NCBI GenBank assembly: GCA_002471975.1
Contig: DKQZ01000073.1
Location: 1 to 8,115 of the forward strand
Length of the DNA: 8,115 nucleotides
Direction: 5' to 3'
Origin: Dialister sp. UBA7295
Lineage (GTDB): Bacteria > Bacillota > Negativicutes > Veillonellales > Dialisteraceae
Made by a program: the position numbers and the translations under genes. Positions within the stretch are counted from its first letter, which is position 1, and each line of letters begins with the position of its first letter. The notes below the pieces were generated by a model. That model was not told where the DNA came from. It saw only the letters and a list, made by a program, of their open reading frames with translations, and searched no databases. Below, piece after piece: positions 1 to 6,379 of this stretch.

Positions 1-50
1 TTTCGGGGCTTAGCAAACTACGGCGTGAACCGTTCGTCCCATTTTCGAAA

Positions 51-112
51 ATTCGGGATGCGGGGTGCGGGAAGGTGTGCTGCTGAGGCAGCACGAATAT
101 GTATGGGGAATG
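51..112 (+). repeat. Heptamer run plus hairpin module, left copy
   Basis: Three contiguous heptamers (ATTCGGG, ATGCGGG, GTGCGGG at 51-71) are followed by AAGG (72-75) and a perfect 7-bp hairpin, GTGCTGC-TGAG-GCAGCAC (77-94). The tail TGTATGGGG follows at 100-108. The same order (NNNCGTG heptamers, AAGG, hairpin, TGTATGGGG) occurs twice downstream of glmM, so I read this as a diverged copy of that module. Unlike the glmM-side copies, the hairpin here is followed by GAATA rather than a T-run, so it is a poor intrinsic terminator. The stem sequence is unrelated to those of the other copies although the flanks match. Confidence 0.6.
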
Positions 113-163
113 TACTCAGGCGGAGGAAAAGCATTTTCTTATGGTTTGGCATGCGCGGGGGGC

Positions 164-324
164 TGCTAGCTTTTAGCAGTTAGCCGTTAGCAGTTAGCCG
201 CTAACAGTTAGCCATCAGCCATCAGCCATCAGCCATTAGCCGTTAGCCGTCAGCCGTTAGCCATTAGCCGTCAGCTGTCAGCTGTCAGCCGGTAGCCATT
301 AGCCATCAGCTATCAGCCATTCGC
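164..324. repeat. Heptanucleotide array, consensus CRTYAGC, 23 units
   Basis: The 161 bases divide without any insertion or gap into 23 units of exactly 7 nt. Most units fit (C/A/T)(A/G)T(T/C)AGC, for example CATCAGC, CGTTAGC, CGTCAGC and AGTTAGC; 21 of 23 end in AGC. Nearly all variation is A/G at position 2 and T/C at position 4, with C, A or T at position 1. One unit (CGCTAAC, 199-205) deviates so that its GCTAAC is the reverse complement of the preceding GTTAGC. Because 7 is not a multiple of 3, stops appear in all frames on both strands, so the array is non-coding. It lies 3' of the minus-strand EAL gene. Confidence 0.93.
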
Positions 325-363
325 AGCAGTTTACAGGAAATATTTTCCCTGCCGGCATGAATT

Positions 364-3300
364 TTATTTTTCTGGTTCTTCCGCATTTACTTCAGAGATG
401 CAGCGGGGAGCTTCTCCCATAGGGCAGGCGTCGGGGGCGGGGGCTGCATTGTCGCCGCGGTTGATTCGTTTCACATAGCCATTGAGTTCGGTAGCGATTT
501 CGAAATGGCAGTTTCTTCCTTTCCAGGGAATCAGGGCATGACGGACGAGGTAGTACTTGTCCGTGCCCGGTCGTTTATAAAGATTGGTGAGGAAACTTCC
601 CCGGCTGATATGGAACCGGGCACAGGTATTGGTGGGATGGGTGAGGCCGCAGACCAGATTATAGCACTTTTCTTTCCTGTAATCCCGCTCCGGGCCAATC
701 TGAAGCATTGCAAGAGCGGCTTCATTCATGTACAGGATATCGTGGGTCACCATGTCGGAAATGATGACAAGGCTTTCGATATGGTCGAAATCTTCCCGGT
801 CGAAGGGAAGACGATTGCCCACATAGACAGACTGCACGTGGACGCCCTTTTCAAATTCCGTAAGCCTTTCACCCAGCAGCTGGAAAAGTTCCGTGGTGTC
901 GTGGACTTCAGAGCCGTTGGCCATGGAATAGGTGAGCCTCAGGGTGGCGGGGCAGCCGTCTATTTCATGGATATCATAAATTTTTCCAATCAGATTTCTC
1001 ATGGGCTCCGCATTCCGGTGGGCTTCCCGGTCTTTCAGGAATGCCACGAACCTGGTGCCGCCCAGGTAGCAGAGGGTTCCTTCGTTATTGAAGAAATTTT
1101 TCATGATGTCCGTCACGGCGGTGAGCAGTTTATCGCCTGCTTTTGCCCCGTAGGAACGGACAAAATCGGTATAGCCGGGAATGTGCATGAGGATAGCCAG
1201 ATAGTCCTGGTCGTTCAGACGGTAATTTCTCTGGTAATTGGTCCCGGCCATGAGCATGCCCCGATAGGTATAGATGCTCGTCTTTTCATCGATGAGGCCC
1301 AGACGGACGTCCTGGGCCATCTGGTCTTCCTTTTCATCTATATCGGTGAACCAGCCCATGAGGCCCGCGATTTTATTTCCTCTGTAAACGGGATACTTGC
1401 TGGCGATAATGCGGCGGGGTTTTCCGTGAACGAGACAGATTCCCCGGCATCCAATGGAGGGAATGCCCCGGGTGAGGACTTTTTCCTCTTCGCCTTTGTA
1501 GTCCGTGCCATCGATGTGCCAGTGCATTTCCTCATCCGTTTTCCCGATAAGATCCTCTTCTTTTTTGAGACCGTAATAATCGAGGAAGGCCCGGCTGGCT
1601 CCAAGGAACCGGCGGTTTTCATCTTTCCAGAAACATTTCACGTCTTTCACGCTTCTTAAGGTATCAAGGATGGAACCGCGAAGCCTGGACTGGCGGAGGG
1701 CTTTTGTGAGGGTAAGCTCTGGCAGGAGGGAACGCATGACGAGGGGCAGGGTTTCCTTCCGGCGGATCATGTTTTCAAAAGGCGCTTTTCTCACGCAGAT
1801 GAGGAAATCAAAATTGTCGCCATTCCGGAGGGCGATGGAATCCATTTCCTTCCAGTGATATTCTCCGGAATCCCCCCGGACGCGGAAAAGTTCGGATACC
1901 ATGGGGGAATCGGTGTGAAGGGCGATTTCCTTTCTCCGGACAGGATCCATGAAATCATACATTCGATCCCAGTCGTCCGGATGGATGTAATCGCCCAGCT
2001 TCTTCCATTCCGAAAGGGGGATGGAATCGCCGGCCTTGAGCCCGGGGTAAAGGGTGGAAAGGATTTCTACCCGGTCCGTCTCCGGCACATACCGGTAAAT
2101 GCCGCTGTACATGGAGAGGATATTCCGCAGAAGTTCGTCCAGCCGGGTCCCGTTCCTTGCTTCGGGGTCCATGGAAATATTGGTGATTTCCAGAAGACCC
2201 GTATAGAGGTCTCCGGAAGAGGCCGTGATTTTTGCTTTGCAGTGGACGTACTGGTTATTGGAAACGAAGATTGCCGATTCCTGTTCACCGGTGGTGATGG
2301 TTTTGCTGATGAGGAGCTTCAGCCTTTCTCCATCAGGATACTGGTCTAAATGAAGAGGAATGCCCAGGGGCGGCAGGTTCCCGTAAATGAGGGAGGAAAT
2401 ATTTTTATGGAAAGCTTCATTCATGAGGAGCAGGATGAAGCCATCCTCACTTTTTTCAAAAATGGCAGCCGGCGCTTTGGAGAGGGTATTGATGAGCCCC
2501 GTTTTTTCAAATACCGCAGCTTCCCTTCTGCTTTCGGCGGGAAGGTTGTGCTCCAGGCAGTGCTTATAGAAAAGATTGTAGGGAAGGGGCATGCCATAGT
2601 AGAATCCCTGAATCTTTTCGCAGCCGATATTTTTCAGGAATTCCGCCTGCTCCCGCGTCTCTACTCCTTCTGCCAGGGTATGGAGGCCCAGGGCCTTGGC
2701 CATCTGGACAATGGAGGAAAGAAGCTGACGGCTCTGGGGAGAATTGGTCTTCTGGAAGGCCATGTCGATCTTGATCTCATCGAAATGATAATTCTGAAGG
2801 ACGTTCAGAGAGGAATAGCCGCTGCCGAAATCGTCAAGCCATACCTGGTAGCCCGCTTTGCGGAAACGGTCCACTTCTGTCTTCAGTTTGTCTTCATTTT
2901 CCACCAGGGCGCTTTCCGTGACTTCTATGCAGAAAAGGTTTCTGGGAAGCTGGTAAGTCTCCACGATTTTTTCCATGAATGCCAGGGTATCAATCTCATC
3001 GAAATCGGCCCGGGAAAAGTTGACGGATACCGGCACCAGGGGACGCTGGTTTTCCTGAAGCCAGCGCAGATGGCGGGCACAGTGTTCCACGATATAGCAG
3101 TCCAGCTTCGTAATGAGGCGGGACCTTTCCAGGACAGGGATGAAAATGCCCGGGGAAAGGAGTCCCTTTTCCGGGTCATCCCAGCGGGAAAGGGCTTCCA
3201 CGCTGCAGAGCTTTCCGGTGAAGGTACGGATGACAGGCTGATAAAAGACTTTGATGTATTCCTTTTCCAGGGCTTCCTCGAAATGCTTCAGCACATAGGC

Positions 3301-4185
3301 CTGGACTTCCAGTCTTTTTACCATGGACGGTTCATAAAAGGCCCAGTTCTTTCTGGCGTCTTTCTTGATGGAATCGGCAGCCAGTTTTGCCAGGTCGAAG
3401 AAATAGGAAATCTGTCCCCTGGAATCTTCTCTCATCTTCGGGTCGGGCCGGACGACGCCGGCCTTCATGGTGATGGACGAATCCTGTATTTCCTTCTGCA
3501 GGGAATCATTGAGGGCAGCAAGAGATTTCTTCACGTCCTTATTTTCCGTGAGTATCAGGAAATGGTCGGCTCCTTCATGACCCACCAGGGACCCGGGGAA
3601 ATGATTGACTATGAGACTTCCCATGGTGTGGAGAAGCCGGTGGCCCGCTTCCCTTCCGTGGGTGTTGTTGAATACTTTGAAATTGGACAGGTTGATATAA
3701 ATCGTAGTAAGCCTTCCAAAATGGCCGGAAGCGTTGTAATCGCCCCCAAGTTTCTGGGCCGTTTTATAGAAAGTATGATGGGTGGGGAGTCCTGTCACCG
3801 GATCCCTGTTCGGATAGGGGATGATAATGTTCAGGATATGGAGGACCCAGCAGGATTTCCCTTCTTCCGTCACCCAGGGGGAAAGGATGCTGTTCAGCTT
3901 CATCGTATGCCCATCGGCGCGGACAATGCGGAAATCGAAGAGACTCGTATCGGAATTTCCATGCTTGTCAGGCGCATAGAAAAGGTCCTGCAGCGGCTGG
4001 TAGTCCAGGGGCAGTACCAGTTCATGAAAGGCACCGTAATGTTTGAGGAAATCTTTCGTCGAAGAGCAGCCGGCCCACCGGGCCAGGGTGTCGTTGGCAT
4101 AAAGAATTTTTTCCGAAGGTTCCGAGGAAACCACGAGGAATCCTCCGGGAAATACATGAGAATCAGGGAAATTCATACTTGGCAT
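364..4185 (-). CDS. Multi-PAS c-di-GMP phosphodiesterase (EAL) with two degenerate GGDEF domains
   Basis: A 1273-aa protein with no membrane segment or signal peptide, so probably a cytoplasmic sensor. Approximate domain order: PAS 10-120; GGDEF 125-290; EAL 295-550; PAS-like 560-670; PAS 690-800; PAS 843-950; GGDEF 955-1115; PAS 1130-1235; a disordered tail with Cys1254 and Cys1262. The EAL domain keeps the residues expected for c-di-GMP hydrolysis to pGpG: E330-A-L, N389, E421 and E424, D451-D452 (DDFGSG), K472, E506 (AEGVET) and Q526. The first GGDEF motif reads GADHF (205-209) and the second GGTRF (1042-1046), so neither should be a cyclase; they may bind GTP or be structural. The start ATG at 4185 has GGGGTG about 10 nt upstream; Met4 is a less well placed alternative. 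Gene family is firm, ligand unknown. Divergent from cdaA. Confidence 0.93.
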   Translation of the reverse strand: MPSMNFPDSHVFPGGFLVVSSEPSEKILYANDTLARWAGCSSTKDFLKHYGAFHELVLPLDYQPLQDLFYAPDKHGNSDTSLFDFRIVRADGHTMKLNSILSPWVTEEGKSCWVLHILNIIIPYPNRDPVTGLPTHHTFYKTAQKLGGDYNASGHFGRLTTIYINLSNFKVFNNTHGREAGHRLLHTMGSLIVNHFPGSLVGHEGADHFLILTENKDVKKSLAALNDSLQKEIQDSSITMKAGVVRPDPKMREDSRGQISYFFDLAKLAADSIKKDARKNWAFYEPSMVKRLEVQAYVLKHFEEALEKEYIKVFYQPVIRTFTGKLCSVEALSRWDDPEKGLLSPGIFIPVLERSRLITKLDCYIVEHCARHLRWLQENQRPLVPVSVNFSRADFDEIDTLAFMEKIVETYQLPRNLFCIEVTESALVENEDKLKTEVDRFRKAGYQVWLDDFGSGYSSLNVLQNYHFDEIKIDMAFQKTNSPQSRQLLSSIVQMAKALGLHTLAEGVETREQAEFLKNIGCEKIQGFYYGMPLPYNLFYKHCLEHNLPAESRREAAVFEKTGLINTLSKAPAAIFEKSEDGFILLLMNEAFHKNISSLIYGNLPPLGIPLHLDQYPDGERLKLLISKTITTGEQESAIFVSNNQYVHCKAKITASSGDLYTGLLEITNISMDPEARNGTRLDELLRNILSMYSGIYRYVPETDRVEILSTLYPGLKAGDSIPLSEWKKLGDYIHPDDWDRMYDFMDPVRRKEIALHTDSPMVSELFRVRGDSGEYHWKEMDSIALRNGDNFDFLICVRKAPFENMIRRKETLPLVMRSLLPELTLTKALRQSRLRGSILDTLRSVKDVKCFWKDENRRFLGASRAFLDYYGLKKEEDLIGKTDEEMHWHIDGTDYKGEEEKVLTRGIPSIGCRGICLVHGKPRRIIASKYPVYRGNKIAGLMGWFTDIDEKEDQMAQDVRLGLIDEKTSIYTYRGMLMAGTNYQRNYRLNDQDYLAILMHIPGYTDFVRSYGAKAGDKLLTAVTDIMKNFFNNEGTLCYLGGTRFVAFLKDREAHRNAEPMRNLIGKIYDIHEIDGCPATLRLTYSMANGSEVHDTTELFQLLGERLTEFEKGVHVQSVYVGNRLPFDREDFDHIESLVIISDMVTHDILYMNEAALAMLQIGPERDYRKEKCYNLVCGLTHPTNTCARFHISRGSFLTNLYKRPGTDKYYLVRHALIPWKGRNCHFEIATELNGYVKRINRGDNAAPAPDACPMGEAPRCISEVNAEEPEK

Positions 4186-4259
4186 GGTTATCTTTCACCC
4201 CGTCAATAAGGATTGCGGCCGGTCCTGCAGCAAAACAATCCGGTCAGTTACTATTTCTT

Positions 4260-4289
4260 ATTTTAATACGGATATCATTTATCGCGCAA
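4260..4289 (-). promoter_or_regulatory. Candidate promoter of the EAL gene
   Basis: Reading the minus strand, TTGCGC (4289-4284) and TAAAAT (4265-4260) are separated by 18 nt. The -10 matches the sigma-70/sigma-A consensus at 5 of 6 positions and the -35 at only 3 of 6. Transcription would begin near 4252, giving a leader of about 66 nt before the ATG. The match is weak and other AT-rich positions nearby cannot be excluded. Confidence 0.3.
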
Positions 4290-4434
4290 CAGACAGGGCA
4301 GCATATATTTCAATCCTGATATATTAAAAATCATGGATCCCTCCGATAAAAAGAATATGAAATCCTGAATCCACTCCTTATCCCGGGAGAAAAGGAAAGA
4401 ATGGGAGAAAATTCATTTCTTTTTCAACCTTTTA

Positions 4435-4464
4435 TTTCCACAACCTCTGTATTCATGATAGAAT
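4435..4464 (+). promoter_or_regulatory. cdaA: Candidate promoter of the cdaA operon (extended -10)
   Basis: TTTCCA (4435-4440, 4/6 to TTGACA) and TAGAAT (4459-4464, 5/6 to TATAAT) are 18 nt apart, and TGA immediately precedes the -10, giving the extended TGN motif. Transcription would begin around 4471, about 45 nt before the cdaA ATG at 4516. This placement argues against the in-frame ATG at 4468 as a start, since that codon would lie at or before the transcript 5' end. Confidence 0.5.
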
Positions 4465-4505
4465 GATATGTATAAAAGAGAATATAATTATTACTTATTA
4501 TATAT

Positions 4506-4510
4506 AGGAG
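4506..4510 (+). promoter_or_regulatory. cdaA: Ribosome binding site fixing the cdaA start
   Basis: AGGAG sits 5 nt upstream of ATG 4516. The alternative in-frame ATG at 4468 has no purine-rich Shine-Dalgarno upstream and would add 16 residues (MYKREYNYYLLYIGVF) encoded by very AT-rich sequence unlike the rest of the gene. The site therefore decides the start at 4516. Confidence 0.75.
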
Positions 4511-4515
4511 TTTTT

Positions 4516-5340
4516 ATGGTGAGCCAGATACAGGGACTTTTTATGACCATGAGGCTCTGGGATATCCTGGATATCCTGGTGGTAGCCTTCTTTCTATACC
4601 GGATTTATGAACTCATTCGTGATACCCGTGCCACGGCCCTTCTGAAGGGGCTGGTGTTCCTGGGCATTTTTACCGTGCTTTCCGGGTGGCTGCAGCTTCA
4701 CGTGGTCAGCTGGATCCTGGACAAGCTGATGACAGTATTGATTGTCGCATTGCCTGTGGTATTCCAGCCGGAACTCCGCCGGGCCCTGGAACAGATCGGC
4801 CGGGGAAAATTTTATGTGTCCTCCAGGGTCATGAATGAAGTGGAATGGGACCACGTCATTGAAAATGTGGTAGAGGCCACCATGACCATGTCGGCCAATA
4901 AAATCGGTGCCCTCATCGTTTTCGAACGATCCGTAGGACTGGATGACCGGATCGATACGGGGATCCGCATCGAGGGTCTGGTATCCAAAGAACTTCTTGG
5001 AAATATTTTCATCGTCAATACACCCCTTCATGACGGGGCCGTCATCATCCGTGAAAACCGGGTCATGGCGGCGGGCTGCCTTCTGCCGCTGACAAGGGAT
5101 CACAGCCTTTCCACGGAACTGGGGACCCGCCATAGAGCAGCCATCGGCATGTCCGAACAGGCAGACTGCGTGATCGTAGTCGTTTCTGAAGAAACAGGAA
5201 TTGTCTCCTATACTTACGGAGGTCATATCTATCGGGGACAGGATGCGGACAGCCTGAAGAACGTGCTCAGGAATTTCCTGGTACAGGGCAAGCCGAAAGG
5301 CGTCAGTGATATGCTGCAGAAATGGGGGCGTGCAAAATGA
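4516..5340 (+). CDS. cdaA: Membrane diadenylate cyclase CdaA (DacA)
   Basis: A 274-aa protein, close to the usual length of CdaA. It condenses two ATP into c-di-AMP, the second messenger controlling potassium and osmolyte transport and wall homeostasis in Firmicutes. Three hydrophobic helices at about 17-34, 41-61 and 64-83 anchor it in the membrane. The DAC domain follows, with the two hallmark motifs: DGA at 173-175 (within LHDGAVII) and RHR at 205-207 (within GTRHRAAIG). All catalytic signatures look intact. The start at 4516 is chosen for its AGGAG site. The stop overlaps the cdaR start (ATGA), implying translational coupling. Neighbours cdaR and glmM form the conserved Firmicutes module in which both partners regulate this enzyme. 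Identity is very secure. Confidence 0.97.
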   Translation: MVSQIQGLFMTMRLWDILDILVVAFFLYRIYELIRDTRATALLKGLVFLGIFTVLSGWLQLHVVSWILDKLMTVLIVALPVVFQPELRRALEQIGRGKFYVSSRVMNEVEWDHVIENVVEATMTMSANKIGALIVFERSVGLDDRIDTGIRIEGLVSKELLGNIFIVNTPLHDGAVIIRENRVMAAGCLLPLTRDHSLSTELGTRHRAAIGMSEQADCVIVVVSEETGIVSYTYGGHIYRGQDADSLKNVLRNFLVQGKPKGVSDMLQKWGRAK

Positions 5341-6257
5341 AATGGACCCGAATGGAATGGTGGTTCCCGAAACTTCTCTGCCTCATCGCTGCCTGCGCCC
5401 TCTGGGTCTATGTGATGAACGAACAGAACCCCATGATGGAAAATACCTATACCGTACCGGTGGAAACGCGAAATCTGGACCGTTCCCTGGTAGCTACCAA
5501 CGTGCCTGATTCCGTCAAAGTCAAGATCCGCATGCCCAGAAGCGATATGGTCTATATGCGTTCCGACAATATCAAGGCTTATGTAGACCTTTCCGGCATG
5601 ACCGACGGGGATTACCCGAATACGCCCATCCTCGTTTCCGTGCCTTCCGATGAGACGGTCATTTCCGTTTCGCCCCAGCATTTCAACCTGAATGTGGACA
5701 CCTATGCCGTGAAGACCCTTCCGGCAAAGGTCCAGGCTTTCGGCACGCCGGAGACAAATTTCTCCCTGGACAGCACGAAAGTCACCCCTGATACGATTAC
5801 CATTGCCGGCAGCTCTTCCAAAATTGCCCAGGCAGACCGGGCCGTGGTTTCCGTGAACCTGGCAGGGAAGGAAAAAGACTTCACCGAATTTGACAGTGTC
5901 AACGTGCTGGATAAAGATGGAAATACGGTGACTGGCCTCGATATCATGCCGAGCCAGGTCAAAGTGATGGTGAAAATGAAAGAAGAAATGAAGACGGGAA
6001 ACCTGCCGCTCCACATAGAGACAAAAGGAGAACCGGCCAAAGGCTATAAAGTGGGGAGAATCTCACTGACTCCTCCCGTAGCGACCATAAGAGCGCCGAT
6101 TTCCTACTTTGAAAAGAATACCACTCTGGCCCTGAATCCCATCGATGTGACCGGCGTGAGCAGGACCATCCACCAGATGGTCAATATACCTGTACCTTTG
6201 GGCGGATCTGTAGCAGTGCCCCGGGTGACGGTGACTGTGGAAATCGAGGAAGACTGA
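5337..6257 (+). CDS. cdaR: YbbR-domain protein CdaR, regulator of CdaA
   Basis: A 306-aa protein with a short cytoplasmic N-terminus, one membrane helix (about 11-27, PKLLCLIAACALWVYVM) and an extracytoplasmic beta-rich part. I discern three YbbR-like repeats at roughly 36-122, 124-213 and 217-302, each with the V-P-V/L-P-A opening and a closing V-x-V strand; this is shorter than Bacillus subtilis CdaR, which has four. In characterised Firmicutes CdaR binds CdaA through the membrane and modulates c-di-AMP output. ATG 5337 overlaps the cdaA stop by 4 nt (ATGA) and has a G-rich GGGGG site at 5324-5328; an in-frame ATG at 5322 lacks a site and would overlap more. Family assignment rests on context and repeat pattern, not catalytic motifs. 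Confidence 0.92.
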   Translation: MKWTRMEWWFPKLLCLIAACALWVYVMNEQNPMMENTYTVPVETRNLDRSLVATNVPDSVKVKIRMPRSDMVYMRSDNIKAYVDLSGMTDGDYPNTPILVSVPSDETVISVSPQHFNLNVDTYAVKTLPAKVQAFGTPETNFSLDSTKVTPDTITIAGSSSKIAQADRAVVSVNLAGKEKDFTEFDSVNVLDKDGNTVTGLDIMPSQVKVMVKMKEEMKTGNLPLHIETKGEPAKGYKVGRISLTPPVATIRAPISYFEKNTTLALNPIDVTGVSRTIHQMVNIPVPLGGSVAVPRVTVTVEIEED

Positions 6258-6314
6258 TATTTCCGGCATGAATAAAACAGAATAGGGAAAGCAATGAGGC
6301 TTTCGCCGTGCCGC

Positions 6315-6343
6315 TTGACGAAAATGATCATTCGATGTATGAT
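6315..6343 (+). promoter_or_regulatory. glmM: Strong internal promoter for glmM
   Basis: TTGACG (6315-6320) and TATGAT (6338-6343) are each 5/6 to the sigma-70/sigma-A consensus and separated by the optimal 17 nt. Transcription would begin near 6350, giving a leader of about 30 nt that contains only the Shine-Dalgarno. It lies in the 122-nt gap between cdaR and glmM, where I see no terminator, so glmM is probably expressed both from this promoter and by readthrough from cdaA-cdaR. This is the best promoter match I found in the window. Confidence 0.7.
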
Positions 6344-6379
6344 TGGAAAGTTATTTCTAGAAATTGGGGAGGAACTTAA

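Larger units (their letters stand above)
1..363. other. Repeat-rich non-coding region left of the EAL gene
   Basis: I see no credible gene here. The stretch holds a short heptamer run plus hairpin (51-112) and a long heptamer array (164-324). One forward frame stays open from base 1 to a TAG at 181-183, but it runs through the hairpin and into the heptamer array and has no recognisable protein character. The 39 bases before the EAL stop contain an imperfect inverted repeat (about 334-351) with no T-run on the minus-strand side, so I find no convincing terminator for the EAL gene. By analogy with the right end of the window, where a similar module follows glmM, a plus-strand gene may end just left of base 1 (inference). 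Confidence 0.6.
4186..4515. promoter_or_regulatory. Divergent intergenic region between the EAL gene and cdaA
   Basis: A 330-bp AT-rich gap between the two divergent start codons, without a gene of its own. It contains a weak minus-strand promoter candidate (4260-4289), a better plus-strand candidate (4435-4464), and an interrupted palindrome around TCCCGGGA (TCCTT 4375-4379, TCCCGGGA 4381-4388, AAGGA 4392-4396) that could be an operator or a small hairpin upstream of the cdaA -35. GGATTG (4210-4215) pairs with CAATCC (4236-4241) within the EAL leader, with a long loop. I see no riboswitch that I recognise. Confidence 0.6.

Noticed and set aside
1..183. Open forward frame from the left edge as the tail of a gene
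   Set aside because: The frame crosses the hairpin module and ends inside the heptamer array; its translation has no recognisable protein character. A chance open frame is more likely.
164..324. CRISPR array
   Set aside because: Units are 7 nt and contiguous, with no spacers and no cas genes nearby.
334..351. Terminator of the EAL gene
   Set aside because: The inverted repeat is imperfect and AT-rich, and no T-run follows it on the minus strand.
2350..4209. Long forward open frame of 619 codons antisense to the EAL gene
   Set aside because: It lies wholly opposite a gene with intact PAS, GGDEF-like and EAL motifs, and its translation shows no family signature. It comes from GC-biased codon usage of the real gene. 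The same applies to the forward frames at 505-1659 and 1855-2349.
4468..4515. Longer cdaA start at ATG 4468
   Set aside because: It has no Shine-Dalgarno, falls at the predicted transcription start, and the extra residues come from AT-rich leader. ATG 4516 has AGGAG and gives the usual CdaA length.
4560..4578. Direct repeat GATATCCTG within cdaA
   Set aside because: It encodes DILDIL in the first membrane helix, as expected for repeated hydrophobic codons, and needs no further explanation.
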